A stretch of 64,000 nt of DNA from Boudabousia liubingyangii (GTDB taxonomy: Bacteria; Actinomycetota; Actinomycetes; Actinomycetales; Actinomycetaceae): the NCBI RefSeq assembly GCF_001907245.1, contig NZ_MQSU01000002.1, positions 124,001-188,000 of the forward strand. Direction: 5' to 3'. Both the position numbers and the translations under genes were made by a program. The notes beneath the pieces are model-generated. The model saw nothing but the letters and a program-made list of their open reading frames with translations. It searched no databases and was not told where the DNA came from. Of the stretch, positions 25,702-35,910 are shown piece after piece (within the stretch, counting starts at the first letter, position 1; each line of letters begins with the position of its first letter).

Positions 25702-27393
25702 GTGAAGCCTTTGTATGAAAACCTGCCTGAACCAGCCGCGCTAAAACCCGGAACCCTACGAATTACCCCCCTAGGTGGCCTAGGGGAAGTAGGGCGAAAT
25801 ATGAACGTCTTCGAGATCGACGGAAAACTACTAATCGTCGACTGTGGCGTGCTATTCCCCGAAGAAAACCAGCCCGGCGTGGACCTCATCCTGCCAGACT
25901 TCTCGGCCATCGTAAACCGCCTCGATGACGTGGTCGCCCTGGTCCTCACCCACGGCCACGAAGACCACATCGGTGCCGTTCCGTACCTATTGCGTCTACG
26001 CCCCGACATCCCCGTCTACGGTTCCGAACTGACCCTAGCTTTTGTTGAGCCTAAACTGCGTGAGCACCACATTGAAAACCCGGAACTGCACGTCGTCGCT
26101 GAAGGTGAAGAGATCACCATCGAACCCTTCGACCTAGAGTTCGTTGCAGTAAACCACTCCATCCCCGACGCGCTAGCCGTCATGATCCGCACCGACGCCG
26201 GTAACGTCCTAGTCACCGGTGACTTTAAGATGGACCAACTACCCCTTGATGGTCGCATTACCGACCTCCGGGCCTTCGGGCGCCTAGGCGAAGAGGGCGT
26301 GGACCTGTTTATGGTGGACTCTACCAACGCCGAAGTCCCCGGCTTCACTGCCCACGAACGCGAGATCGGCCCCGTTCTAGACCAGGTCATTGGCAATGCC
26401 AACGGTCAGGTAATCGTGGCTTCCTTCGCCTCCCACGTCCACCGTGTCCAGCAGGTCATTAACGCCGCCGCCCGTCACGGGCGCAAGGTCTGCCTGATTG
26501 GCCGCTCCATGGAACGCAATATGCGTATTGCTGCGGAACTGGGCTTCCTTGACATTCCCGAAGACATCCTGGTTGACACCAAGGAAGTCATGGACCTGCC
26601 GCTAGACCGCCGCGTCTTCATGGCCACCGGCTCCCAAGGTGAACCCATGGCTGCCCTAGCCCGGATTGCCGCCGGCACGCACCGTTTCGTCGAGGTCGAC
26701 CCCGGCGATACCGTCATCTTCGCTTCCTCCCTGATTCCAGGAAACGAAAACTCCGTCTTCCGTGTCATCAACGGACTCATGCGTCTGGGTGCGAATGTGG
26801 TTCACCAGCAAACCGCGCGCGTGCACGTCTCTGGTCACGCTTCCGCCGGCGAACTGCTGTACTGCTACAACATCGTGCAGCCCGCCAACGTCATGCCCAT
26901 CCACGGCGAAATCCGCCACCTAGTGGCCAATGGTCGCCTAGCTGTTTCCACCGGCATCAACCCCAGTCACGTAGTCCTAGCTGAGGACGGTGTAGTGGTT
27001 GACCTAGTCGATGGACAGGCCACCGTTGCCGGACAGGTACCCTGCGATTACGTTTACGTGGACGGACGCTCCATTGGTGAACTCTCAGACGATGAACTCA
27101 AGGACCGCCTAGTCCTAGGTGCCGAAGGTTTCGTCGCGGTCCACGCGGTCGTTGAAAAGTCCACCGGCATGGTGCTGGCCGGACCGACCATCACGGTTCG
27201 TGGCGTGGCTGAAGATGAGGCGGTCTTCGAAGAAATCCAAGAAGAACTAGCCCAGACTTTGGCCGAGGCTGCCAAGCCCGGAAACGTCCCGGCTCACCAG
27301 CTTCAGCAGGCCATGCGCCGAACCATTGGCCGCTGGGTAGCTAAGCGCCTACGCCGTCGCCCGATGATCGTACCTGTGGTGACCGAAGTATAG
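25702..27393 (+). CDS. rnj: Ribonuclease J
   Basis: A 563-residue metallo-beta-lactamase/beta-CASP RNase with 5' exonuclease and endonuclease activity, central to mRNA decay and rRNA maturation in Gram-positive bacteria. The zinc motif HGHEDH is near residue 80, with further ligands in VNHSIPDA and VTGDFKMD; beta-CASP motifs follow (FASHVHRVQQ, GHASAGEL, PIHGEIRHL). The GTG at 25702 is used; the overlapping ATG at 25700 hits a stop at once. No clear ribosome binding site is present. In many actinobacteria rnj neighbours dapA and ftsK; here lysX and pfkB intervene before ftsK. Confidence 0.95.
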   Translation: MKPLYENLPEPAALKPGTLRITPLGGLGEVGRNMNVFEIDGKLLIVDCGVLFPEENQPGVDLILPDFSAIVNRLDDVVALVLTHGHEDHIGAVPYLLRLRPDIPVYGSELTLAFVEPKLREHHIENPELHVVAEGEEITIEPFDLEFVAVNHSIPDALAVMIRTDAGNVLVTGDFKMDQLPLDGRITDLRAFGRLGEEGVDLFMVDSTNAEVPGFTAHEREIGPVLDQVIGNANGQVIVASFASHVHRVQQVINAAARHGRKVCLIGRSMERNMRIAAELGFLDIPEDILVDTKEVMDLPLDRRVFMATGSQGEPMAALARIAAGTHRFVEVDPGDTVIFASSLIPGNENSVFRVINGLMRLGANVVHQQTARVHVSGHASAGELLYCYNIVQPANVMPIHGEIRHLVANGRLAVSTGINPSHVVLAEDGVVVDLVDGQATVAGQVPCDYVYVDGRSIGELSDDELKDRLVLGAEGFVAVHAVVEKSTGMVLAGPTITVRGVAEDEAVFEEIQEELAQTLAEAAKPGNVPAHQLQQAMRRTIGRWVAKRLRRRPMIVPVVTEV

Positions 27394-27403
27394 GTTCCTC
27401 CCC

Positions 27404-30400
27404 ATGGGGTTTCTTGGGCATAAGGGTTCATATAGGCGGGCAGTAGGGGATTACTATCCCTCCAGCAGGGTGCCAGCCTTCGTCGGACATTTCCTCTACG
27501 TCAGCGCCATTATTTCCTTGGTGGGATTCGCCTTCCCGCGAATGTTTAGCGAGCAGGTCTACACCGTCCTAAACATCGCCCTCCAGTTTGGCGTACCCAT
27601 CGGGTACTCGCTCTTTACCGTGTTGATCTTGACGGTATTGGCGGCAGCCTCTTTTAGGCGTAAACGCATAGTGCTCTGGCTACTGTGGATTCACTGGTCC
27701 ATCACCGGTCTAACCGACCTGGCCATTATGATCACCACGGACCGAGACCCCTTTAGCCTCACTTTCGATGTCCTAGGCTTAGTTAGCTGTCTATTCCTGC
27801 TGACGGTCACCATTCGCTCCCGTGAGGCTTTTGCCGCAAAGACCTATCGGCATACCTTCATGACGGCAGTCCTGTGGTTCCTATTCGGCATCGCGGTTAC
27901 CTTCGGGGTGGGATATGCCGGGGTGCAACTTCTGCACCCAGAAGGAATGAATACGCCCAGGGCCCTGCGTTGGATTCTGGCGCGGATTATCGGTCAGGAT
28001 TTCCTCTACTACAGCACCATTTCGGACGTCTTCTATGACGGCCCCCAGGGGCTCGGGGTCATTATTTCCCTGTTTTCCACCTTGGTAGCTACCATCGCAC
28101 TAGTGATCTTCCTGCGCGGTAACCGGGCTCAGGGATCCAGCAGAGAAGAAGACCTTAAGGTCCGCCAACTGCTGGTGAATAACCCGGCAGACTCCCTTGG
28201 CTACTACGCGACCCGTAGTGATCGGGCAGTAGTCTTTGCCCCGAACGGGCAAGCTGCCGTCAGCTATGCCACCAGTTCCGGAACCGCGATCGCCGCCTCA
28301 GATCCCCTAGGTAACCCCCAATACTGGCCCGATGCCGTAGCCGCCTGGCTCAGGACCTGCGATGAAAACGGCTGGGTCGCCGGCGCACTATCCCTTTCTG
28401 AACAGGGCGCCCGAACCTTTAAAGAGTTTGGCTTCCAGATCCACAAGATGGGCGACGAAGCCATCATCGAAACTAAAGACTTCTCCCTCCTTGATCCCCG
28501 CTTTAAAGACCTCAAGGCCGCGGTTAGGCGCGCTAAAAATCACGGCGTAGAAATCACGGTTCGCCGCCTGCGGGAAATCCCGGAAGCTGAACGTGAAGAG
28601 CTAGTCTGGGCCGCAAACACCTACCGTGAAGGCAGCGAACGCGGCTTCACCATGAGCCTGGATCGCATCCTCGACGCCGAGGACGAAGACACCATGATTG
28701 TCCTAGCGCGTGACGATAAGCAGATTCACGGGCTGCTCACCTTCGTGCCCTGGGGACCACGCGGCCTCTCACTAAACCTGATGCGTCGCAACCCGGCATC
28801 GGTAAACGGCGTCGTGGAAGCCATGGTGGTGGCCCTGATTATGGAGGGGCGCGATGTGGGAATCGAACGCATCTCCATGAACTTCGCCATGTTCCGCCAG
28901 GCTTTCGTTAGCGGCCAAGCGGTCGACGCGGGCTTCTTTAAGCGCCTGGTGCTAGTGATCATGCGTTTGGGCTCCCGCTTTTGGCAGTTGGAATCCCTTT
29001 ACGAATCTAATGCCCGGTATTACCCGGTCTGGTTCTCCCGTTTCCTAGGGATTCGTCATGGCTCGCAGGCCGTGCCGGTGATGTTGGCTTCTGGTCGCTT
29101 GGAAGGCTTCGTCCCGAATATTGGGGTAGGGGAGCCCGCCCCGCGCACCTGGGCTACTGATGAGGACTATCTGCAGGCGATTCGCGCCCAGAAAGCCCAA
29201 GAACTACAGGTCCTACCGCCAGTTAAGCTTACCCAGCAGGAACAGGTTCGCCGCCAGAAGGCTGCCGATTTAGAAGCCCGAGGACGCGAAGCCTACCCAC
29301 CAGGTATTCCCGCCGGCGACCCCTTGGCTTCGGTTCGCGCAGAGGCGGAAAAATCCGCCCCGGGAATGTTCACAACCGAAACCTTGACCACCGCGGGTCG
29401 CATTAGCGCCATCCGTAACCATGGTGGAGTGATCTTCCTTGACCTCTATCAGGGACGTACCCGACTGCAGCTTGTGGCAGATCGACGTGTACTTTCGGGC
29501 CGTGACTTTATAGATCTGAAAACTTTGGATCGTGGTGATCAACTGCAGGTCACGGGGCAGCCGGGGCGGACCAAGCGAGGCGAGCCTTCACTGCAGCTAA
29601 CTACCTGGAAACTGCGAGCTAAGGCGCTACGCCCCCTACCGGTCCCCGGTACGGTACTTGATCCGCAAACCCGAGTACGGCAGCGGGCCCTGCACCTACT
29701 GGTGGACCCCGGCGCCCTTGACCTGCTGCGGGCACGCGGAACCGTGTTCCGTTCGGTCCGTGAATACTTGACCAAGGATGGTTACCTAGAGGTTGAGACC
29801 CCGGTGTTGCAGGCGGTTCAAGGCGGAGCTAACGCTCGTCCTTTCGTAACCCACCTAAACGCCTACGACTCGGACGTGTTCCTGCGCATCGCCCCAGAGC
29901 TTTACCTGAAACGGCTTGCCGTGGCCGGCCTAGACCGGATCTTCGAAATGGGGCGTTCTTTCCGTAACGAGGGTGCCGACGCCACCCATAACCCGGAGTT
30001 CACCTCCCTTGAAGCCTACCGGGCAGGCGCGGACTACCATGACATGCAGCGTCTCACGGAAGCCCTAATTAAGGCTGCCGCCACTGCCCTTTACGGGCAA
30101 CCGGCCTGCCTGCGCCCCCAGGTGCCCGCCCACCTTCCCAAGTTGGAGGCCCCCGCAGATCAACATCAGCTACTACTCTTCGCCAGGCAGGAACTTGGCG
30201 AGGAAGCCGGTTTCGTGGACCTTTCTGCCCCCTGGCCGGTAATTACGGTTTTGGACGCGATCAGCCAAGCGGTCGGTAGTCAGATCACCCTCGATACTCC
30301 TATCGAAGAGCTAAAAGCCCACTGTCAAGCCCACGGTTTAGCCCTACCGGCCACGATAAACACCGGGGAGCTAATCGGGGTCCTGTATGACGAACTGGTG

Positions 30401-30781
30401 GAAGCCAAAACGGAGTTGCCGACCTTCTACACTGATTTCCCGGTGGAAACCTCGCCGCTGACTCGCCAATCTCGGAAGGATCCACGGCTAGCTGAACGCT
30501 GGGACCTAGTTGCTTTCGGAATGGAACTGGGAACTGCGTACACCGAACTGACTGACCCGCGGATCCAAAGAGAACGCCTCACCCGACAGTCGTTGGCAGC
30601 AGCAGCGGGAGACCCGGAAGCCATGAGCCTAGACGAAGACTTCCTTCGCACGCTAGAACTGGGGCTGCCTGGCACCGGTGGCCTAGGTATTGGCATGGAT
30701 CGTCTGGTAATGTTCCTGACCGGTACCAATATTAGACAAACACTCTCTTTCCCCTTCGTGAAGCCACAGGAAAATAACTAA
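27404..30781 (+). CDS. lysX: LysX: lysyl-phosphatidylglycerol synthase fused to lysyl-tRNA synthetase
   Basis: A 1125-residue two-part protein. The N-terminal half has about seven membrane segments (to ~residue 235) and a DUF2156/MprF-like transferase domain; the C-terminal half is a class II lysyl-tRNA synthetase with an OB fold (about 660-740), motif 2 (FEMGRSFRNEGAD) and motif 3 (GLGIGMDRLVMFL). In Mycobacterium tuberculosis LysX makes Lys-tRNA and transfers lysine to phosphatidylglycerol, lowering surface charge and sensitivity to cationic peptides. The ATG at 27404 lies 10 nt after rnj and lacks a good ribosome binding site, so translation may depend on coupling. Confidence 0.93.
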   Translation: MGFLGHKGSYRRAVGDYYPSSRVPAFVGHFLYVSAIISLVGFAFPRMFSEQVYTVLNIALQFGVPIGYSLFTVLILTVLAAASFRRKRIVLWLLWIHWSITGLTDLAIMITTDRDPFSLTFDVLGLVSCLFLLTVTIRSREAFAAKTYRHTFMTAVLWFLFGIAVTFGVGYAGVQLLHPEGMNTPRALRWILARIIGQDFLYYSTISDVFYDGPQGLGVIISLFSTLVATIALVIFLRGNRAQGSSREEDLKVRQLLVNNPADSLGYYATRSDRAVVFAPNGQAAVSYATSSGTAIAASDPLGNPQYWPDAVAAWLRTCDENGWVAGALSLSEQGARTFKEFGFQIHKMGDEAIIETKDFSLLDPRFKDLKAAVRRAKNHGVEITVRRLREIPEAEREELVWAANTYREGSERGFTMSLDRILDAEDEDTMIVLARDDKQIHGLLTFVPWGPRGLSLNLMRRNPASVNGVVEAMVVALIMEGRDVGIERISMNFAMFRQAFVSGQAVDAGFFKRLVLVIMRLGSRFWQLESLYESNARYYPVWFSRFLGIRHGSQAVPVMLASGRLEGFVPNIGVGEPAPRTWATDEDYLQAIRAQKAQELQVLPPVKLTQQEQVRRQKAADLEARGREAYPPGIPAGDPLASVRAEAEKSAPGMFTTETLTTAGRISAIRNHGGVIFLDLYQGRTRLQLVADRRVLSGRDFIDLKTLDRGDQLQVTGQPGRTKRGEPSLQLTTWKLRAKALRPLPVPGTVLDPQTRVRQRALHLLVDPGALDLLRARGTVFRSVREYLTKDGYLEVETPVLQAVQGGANARPFVTHLNAYDSDVFLRIAPELYLKRLAVAGLDRIFEMGRSFRNEGADATHNPEFTSLEAYRAGADYHDMQRLTEALIKAAATALYGQPACLRPQVPAHLPKLEAPADQHQLLLFARQELGEEAGFVDLSAPWPVITVLDAISQAVGSQITLDTPIEELKAHCQAHGLALPATINTGELIGVLYDELVEAKTELPTFYTDFPVETSPLTRQSRKDPRLAERWDLVAFGMELGTAYTELTDPRIQRERLTRQSLAAAAGDPEAMSLDEDFLRTLELGLPGTGGLGIGMDRLVMFLTGTNIRQTLSFPFVKPQENN

Positions 30782-30789
30782 GGAAAGCC

Positions 30790-31785
30790 ATGCAGGAACT
30801 TAGCGACCAAAAATCCCTTGAACACCCACGTCTGATTTCAACTGCGGCAGTTTCCCTTACGCTACCCATGCAGGTACCGCACCTGCCCGCCGAAGGCACC
30901 TCGGTCACGGCTTCCTCGTCTTTCGCCCTCGTGGGGGATGGCTTCGTGGTGGCTTCTGCGGCCGCCCGTCAGGGGGTTCCGGTGTCCCTCGCATCCCCAC
31001 TGGGTACCGGCACCAATTCTCACGCGGTCCGGGCAGCACTGATGGAAGAGGGGATTGAGTTAGCCGTTGAAGACATGGTGGGGGATACCGGCATGTCCAT
31101 CTCCCTGATCCAATCCGATGGCTTGATGACCACGGTTCGTTCCCCCGGGGTGGAATACGACCCCCAGCTTTCTGATCTGCGCCGTGTCGATGTCCATCCC
31201 GAAGACTGGGTTTATGTGGCCGGACAAGACCTAGCCGGGGGCCCGGCGGGGGAGGTCCTTTCGACCTGGGCAACTGAGCTTCCCGAAGAGACCAAATTCG
31301 TTGCTTCCCTAGGTGGGGCGATTCAAGATATCCCCATGCCGATCCTAGAGAAGATCCTGCCTCGCTGTGACGTCCTCACCATGAACCTACGTCAGGCGAC
31401 GGTCCTTGCCAGGCGCTTAAACCTAGGTGATCCGCTAGAAGCGGCGCGCTCGCTAGTACCAGAATCCGCCATCTTGGTTTGGCGTCGTGGTCGTCGCGGA
31501 TCGGTAGTCCAGCAAGATGCCCATTCGCAACCCATTGCCGTGCGTTCCTTTGAGCGTCCCCGTGTGGACACCACTGGCGTGGGCGATACGCACACGGGCG
31601 TTTTGATTGCCTCGCTACTTCAGGGGCGGGACCTGCTCGAGGCGGTCTTGCGGGCCAATATTGCCTCTTCCTTCGCGGTTTCGAAATTTGGTACGGCCCT
31701 GTGCCCGCGAGCTTTGGAACTAGATGAGTTCATGGCTCAGGAAGGCGTCCACGTGTCGGACCATATTGAAACCTACGAAGGCTAA
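30790..31785 (+). CDS. PfkB family carbohydrate kinase
   Basis: A 331-residue sugar/nucleoside kinase of the ribokinase/PfkB fold. The C-terminal signature reads DTTGVGDTHTG near residue 258, with Val where Ala is usual in the anion-hole motif GAGD; the catalytic Asp is kept. The N-terminal GG motif region is poorly conserved. The substrate cannot be named. ATG at 30790 has AAGGAAAG directly upstream and is 8 nt after lysX, so the two are in one operon. Confidence 0.85.
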   Translation: MQELSDQKSLEHPRLISTAAVSLTLPMQVPHLPAEGTSVTASSSFALVGDGFVVASAAARQGVPVSLASPLGTGTNSHAVRAALMEEGIELAVEDMVGDTGMSISLIQSDGLMTTVRSPGVEYDPQLSDLRRVDVHPEDWVYVAGQDLAGGPAGEVLSTWATELPEETKFVASLGGAIQDIPMPILEKILPRCDVLTMNLRQATVLARRLNLGDPLEAARSLVPESAILVWRRGRRGSVVQQDAHSQPIAVRSFERPRVDTTGVGDTHTGVLIASLLQGRDLLEAVLRANIASSFAVSKFGTALCPRALELDEFMAQEGVHVSDHIETYEG

Positions 31786-31861
31786 GTAATAGCTCCCAAA
31801 AACAGCTTTTTCGGCGCGGCAGCTAAGGCAATTTAAGGGAACGCGATAACGTGTCCTTACT

Positions 31862-34555
31862 ATGGCTACACGTGCGAATAAAGGCAATCCAAGTCCGCGA
31901 CCTCGGGGAGCGAAAAAAGCTCCTACCAATGCGCGAAAGACAAAAACGACGGCAGTAAACACTGAACGTCCCAAGATGAACCCAGCCCTACGTCGGGATG
32001 GGATCGCCTTGGTCATTGTGGCGCTCTCGGCGGTTATTGCCCTCCGTGAATGGTTCCATATCTCGGGCAGCGCCGGCGCGGTCATTCACCATTTTTCTGC
32101 TGGTCTACTGGGTCTCTACTCAGTGCTATTGCCTGCTGTGGGGATCGGCATTGTCATCGCCATGTATCGGCGTTCCAGCCGTCCGCAGGCCCTAGCTCAC
32201 TGGCTGATTGGTGCCATTGGCATCGCGGTTGCCCTGACTGGCATTACCCATATTTCCTACGGTGCTCCCAGCATCTACGACTTTGCCCAGGTCGAAGCTG
32301 CCGGCGGCATTATTGGCTGGTTCTTTGCTCAGCCCATTAACGAACTGCTTTCACCCTGGGGTGCGATCCCGGTACTCATCCTGTTCGCCATTTACTCGAT
32401 CCTAGTGGCCACTGATACCCCGATTTCTTCCGTCCCCCAGATCTTGCGGAACTTTAAGGACTCCCTGGTCTCACGCTTTGGCGGGAACACTGAGGAATAC
32501 GAGGCAGAAAACGGCGGCCACGTCGACCTAGACTCACGCGCAGGGGATGAACCCTTCGTGTCCCCAACGGTGACCGAATACGAAAAACAGCACAGCTGGG
32601 AAGAAGAATACTGGGAAGCGCAGGAAGAAGACGAAGCTGCCGCCGCACCTGAGCCCAAGCGGGGACGTAAAGCCCGTGGGGCAAAGCCCGCCGCTGCCTT
32701 CACGCCTGAACCGATGCCGCCGGTCAGCCAGTCTGAGGTGCCGGCGCCGATTCCCGTGGACGTCAGCGAAACCCAGTACCTGCACACCACTCCGCTGCCG
32801 GAGGACGCCACCACGCTGCTGAACCAGCAGGCTCCGGCAGAACCGGCCGCGATCCCCGAAGCCGAACCGGCCGCCCCGGATGAAGCGCGGGAAGACGTCG
32901 AATCTGATGGGGACTTCCAACTAACCCCGGCCCCGAGCGATTACCAGCTTCCCAGCTATGACTTCCTCATGCGTGGGGCCCCGCATAAGACCCGCTCTGC
33001 GGTAAACGACCAGGTAGTTACCGCCCTGCAGAACGTCCTCAGCGAGTTCAATATTGATGCGACCGTCTCTGGTTTCTCTCGCGGTCCGACGGTCACCCGT
33101 TACGAACTGACCCTAGGGCCCGGCGTAAAGGTAGAGCGCATTACCGCGCTTTCAAAGAACATTGCCTACGCGGTAGCCAGTGCCGACGTTCGTATCCTTT
33201 CACCGATTCCCGGTAAGTCCGCTATCGGTGTGGAAATCCCCAATGCGGACCGTGAAACCGTTGCGCTAGGTGACGTCCTGCGCAGTGCTAAAGCCCAGGC
33301 TAATAAACACCCGTTGACCGTTGGCGTGGGTAAGGACGTTGAGGGCGGCTACGTGGTTGCCAACCTAGCGAAGACCCCTCACATGCTGGTTGCCGGTGCC
33401 ACCGGTTCTGGTAAGTCCTCTTTCGTGAACTCCATGATCACCTCGATCATGATGCGAGCCACGCCCGAACAGGTGCGCATGATCCTCGTGGACCCCAAGC
33501 GCGTGGAACTGACCATCTATGAAGGCATCCCACACCTGATCACCCCGATCATCACCGACGCTAAGAAGGCCGCCGAAGCCCTCGAATGGGTCGTTAAGGA
33601 AATGGATCACCGCTACGATGATCTGGCCTTCTTCAACTTCAAACACGTCGATGACTTCAACCAAGCCGTCCGCGAAGGTAAGGTTAAGGTGCCGCCGGAT
33701 TCGAAGCGCAAGCTAGTCCCGTACCCCTATCTGCTGGTGGTCGTGGACGAACTTGCCGACCTGATGATGGTGGCCCCGCGTGACGTAGAAGCCTCCATCC
33801 AGCGCATTACCCAGCTGGCACGTGCCGCCGGCATCCACCTGGTTTTGGCAACCCAGCGTCCCTCGGTGGACGTGGTAACCGGCCTGATCAAGTCGAACGT
33901 GCCCACCCGTCTGGCCTTCGCCACCTCGTCCCTAGCGGACTCTCGAGTCATCTTGGACCAGCCCGGTGCCGAAAAGCTAATCGGTCAAGGTGACGCCCTC
34001 TTCCTCCCGCAGGGCTCCGGCAAGGCTGAACGTGTCCAAGGTGCCTGGGTAAACGAATCAGAAATCCACCAGATCGCTGAGTTCATTCGCGCCCAAGCTA
34101 AGCCGGATTACCGTCCAGAGGTCACTGAGGCCCCCAAGGCGCAGAAGGTTGCCGAGGACATCGGTGACGACCTAGACGATCTACTACTGGCTGCCGAGAA
34201 TGTCATTTCTTCCCAGCTGGGTTCAACCTCCATGCTGCAGCGTAAACTGCGCGTCGGCTTTGCCCGCGCCGGCCGCCTCATGGACCTACTAGAGTCCCGC
34301 GATATCGTGGGTCCCTCCGTCGGATCCAAGCCGCGCGAAGTCCTAGTAGAGCCCTCCGAGCTGCCAGCTGTGCTAGCCATGCTGAAGGGGGAGACCCAAG
34401 CAACCAGTGCCACGGAACTTATCGCAGAGGCGCAGGCAGACCTAGGTGCCAGCCACGGTGAAGCTCCGGGTGCTAATGACAGTCATCTAGAGGTGGTCGA
34501 AGCCGCCTCGGAAGACGATGCCTGGTCTGAAACCGGTCGGGGAGACGACTTCTAA
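31862..34555 (+). CDS. ftsK: DNA translocase FtsK/SpoIIIE
   Basis: An 897-residue DNA pump that clears chromosomes from the division septum. Four or five N-terminal membrane helices (about 40-190) are followed by an acidic Pro/Ala-rich linker (to ~365), the FtsK alpha/beta motor with Walker A GATGSGKS at 512-519 and VVVDELADLMM as Walker B, and a C-terminal winged-helix gamma domain (SMLQRKLRVGFARAGRLMDL) that reads KOPS-like DNA signals. There is no ribosome binding site close to the ATG at 31862; TAACGT (31847-31852) upstream may give a leaderless message. Confidence 0.96.
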   Translation: MATRANKGNPSPRPRGAKKAPTNARKTKTTAVNTERPKMNPALRRDGIALVIVALSAVIALREWFHISGSAGAVIHHFSAGLLGLYSVLLPAVGIGIVIAMYRRSSRPQALAHWLIGAIGIAVALTGITHISYGAPSIYDFAQVEAAGGIIGWFFAQPINELLSPWGAIPVLILFAIYSILVATDTPISSVPQILRNFKDSLVSRFGGNTEEYEAENGGHVDLDSRAGDEPFVSPTVTEYEKQHSWEEEYWEAQEEDEAAAAPEPKRGRKARGAKPAAAFTPEPMPPVSQSEVPAPIPVDVSETQYLHTTPLPEDATTLLNQQAPAEPAAIPEAEPAAPDEAREDVESDGDFQLTPAPSDYQLPSYDFLMRGAPHKTRSAVNDQVVTALQNVLSEFNIDATVSGFSRGPTVTRYELTLGPGVKVERITALSKNIAYAVASADVRILSPIPGKSAIGVEIPNADRETVALGDVLRSAKAQANKHPLTVGVGKDVEGGYVVANLAKTPHMLVAGATGSGKSSFVNSMITSIMMRATPEQVRMILVDPKRVELTIYEGIPHLITPIITDAKKAAEALEWVVKEMDHRYDDLAFFNFKHVDDFNQAVREGKVKVPPDSKRKLVPYPYLLVVVDELADLMMVAPRDVEASIQRITQLARAAGIHLVLATQRPSVDVVTGLIKSNVPTRLAFATSSLADSRVILDQPGAEKLIGQGDALFLPQGSGKAERVQGAWVNESEIHQIAEFIRAQAKPDYRPEVTEAPKAQKVAEDIGDDLDDLLLAAENVISSQLGSTSMLQRKLRVGFARAGRLMDLLESRDIVGPSVGSKPREVLVEPSELPAVLAMLKGETQATSATELIAEAQADLGASHGEAPGANDSHLEVVEAASEDDAWSETGRGDDF

Positions 34556-34672
34556 CCCCGGCGGGACTTGGCTTTTCCCTCCATCAAGGCTTCCGCCCCT
34601 ATCCTGTGCGTCTTCCGCTGGGGTAGGGGTGAAGTTTTAGGCGACGAAAATACGATTTAAGGAGTAATCTGG

Positions 34673-35284
34673 TTGGTGATGAATACTAAGAATTCGAAGC
34701 CGGGCCCCTTCCTTTCAGCATTGCCGAATATGCTGACCATTCTGCGCCTTATCATGGTGCCGATTTTGATCGTGCTAATGATTAAGTTCCCCTCGCAGTC
34801 GCAGACTGGGATGTGGTGGTCTTTCCTCGTCTTCTTCCTTGCTTCGATTACCGATAAGCTCGATGGCGATATTGCCCGTGGCTACAACATCATCACTAAC
34901 TTCGGTAAGATTGCCGACCCGATTGCTGATAAAGCCCTAGTTCTGCCCGCCATGGTGCTGGTGGTTTGGTCTTCTTGGGAGCTGCTCCCGTCCGCTCTGG
35001 TTGTGATTTCCTTAATTTGCGTGGTTTTGATTATTATCCGTGAGTTGGGGATTTCTATTTGGCGGATGATTTTGGTTCGCCGAGGGCGCGTGGTTCCCGC
35101 TTCTTCCGGGGGCAAGATTAAGACCGTCGCTCAGATGGGTTTCATCGGTTTGAGTTTGATCCCTTGGAATACTTTCGCCGGAAGTTTTGTTAGTACTGTC
35201 ATGGCATATTTCTGCTGGCTGTTACTTTTGGTGGCAACCTACCTGGCACTACGTTCCGGTTGGGACTATATCACCGCAAAGTAG
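34673..35284 (+). CDS. pgsA: CDP-diacylglycerol-glycerol-3-phosphate 3-phosphatidyltransferase
   Basis: A 203-residue integral membrane enzyme that makes phosphatidylglycerol phosphate, the first committed step to phosphatidylglycerol and cardiolipin. The CDP-alcohol phosphotransferase motif is complete: DKLDGDIAR followed after eight residues by GKIADPIAD. About five or six membrane helices are visible. The start is TTG at 34673 or GTG at 34676, judged from AAGGAG at 34659-34664. Product phosphatidylglycerol is the lipid substrate of the LysX protein encoded upstream. ftsK-pgsA-clgR is a common actinobacterial order. Confidence 0.93.
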   Translation: MVMNTKNSKPGPFLSALPNMLTILRLIMVPILIVLMIKFPSQSQTGMWWSFLVFFLASITDKLDGDIARGYNIITNFGKIADPIADKALVLPAMVLVVWSSWELLPSALVVISLICVVLIIIRELGISIWRMILVRRGRVVPASSGGKIKTVAQMGFIGLSLIPWNTFAGSFVSTVMAYFCWLLLLVATYLALRSGWDYITAK

Positions 35285-35325
35285 CAGTCTGGTTGCCTCT
35301 GCTGGGGAGCCTCATCAGTGGCGAT

Positions 35326-35355
35326 TTTTCGCAAGGTATGCGAAAATGTTATAAA
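35326..35355 (+). promoter_or_regulatory. ClgR-type palindrome at the regulator's own promoter
   Basis: A perfect inverted repeat, TTTTCGCA (35326-35333) and TGCGAAAA (35339-35346) with a 5-nt centre, lies over the expected -35 position of a promoter whose -10 is TATAAA (35350-35355). The TTCGC-N-GCGAA core matches reported ClgR operators in general form. Likely autoregulation by the gene that starts at 35403. Confidence 0.65.
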
Positions 35356-35402
35356 CCCGGGTTTTTGTTATCCGGGACTTAGTGAAGAAAAGGTGATTCA
35401 TT

Positions 35403-35825
35403 ATGGACAGCGTCAAATATGGAACCCGTAAAGCGGGCATGGCGGTTAAATCTGTTCGTGAATATAACCCGGTATACCGCAAGGTAGCTCCGGTGGTCGC
35501 CAAGAAAGTCCCCGAACCCACTGGGGTAGTACCGTTGCTACGTCGTGAAATCGGTGAAGTTCTTCGTTCCCTGCGTCAGAGCCAAGGTCGAACCCTTCGT
35601 GAGGTTTCCGCTCGTGCGCGTGTCTCCCTCGGTTACCTATCAGAGGTTGAACGCGGTCAGAAGGAAGCATCCTCAGAACTACTAGCTTCCATCTGTGAAG
35701 CCTTGGAAGTTCCGCTCTGGCTGGTTATGCGCGAAGTATCCGAACGGATTGCGCTAGCTGAGGGAGTAGTTATTCCCGATACTGTTCCCGATGAACTAGT
35801 TCGTCGGACGGTAGCGACCCGATAA
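35403..35825 (+). CDS. clgR: XRE-family transcriptional regulator, ClgR-like
   Basis: A 140-residue regulator with one helix-turn-helix domain (about 46-105: [20 protein letters not shown], then [11 protein letters not shown] as recognition helix). In Corynebacterium and Streptomyces ClgR activates clp protease and stress genes. Position between pgsA and recA is the usual site of clgR, and a palindrome resembling its operator lies at its own promoter. The N-terminal ~45 residues are a basic extension. The start is ATG at 35403 with AAAAGGTGA upstream. The C-terminal residues do not show an obvious degradation tag. Confidence 0.85.
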   Translation: MDSVKYGTRKAGMAVKSVREYNPVYRKVAPVVAKKVPEPTGVVPLLRREIGEVLRSLRQSQGRTLREVSARARVSLGYLSEVERGQKEASSELLASICEALEVPLWLVMREVSERIALAEGVVIPDTVPDELVRRTVATR

Positions 35826-35892
35826 GGGACCATAAAACTTAAAAGTGATCTTCCGCACGCGGGCAAGTCTTCGGACTGCCCGCGTGTCGCAT

Positions 35893-35910
35893 TTCGAACG
35901 GGCGTTCGAA
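35893..35910 (+). promoter_or_regulatory. SOS box (LexA operator) upstream of recA
   Basis: TTCGAACGGGCGTTCGAA is an 18-nt near-perfect palindrome containing the GAAC-N4-GTTC core (35896-35907) of actinobacterial/Bacillus-type LexA sites. It lies about 185 nt upstream of the recA ATG at 36093, implying a long 5' leader. Confidence 0.85.
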
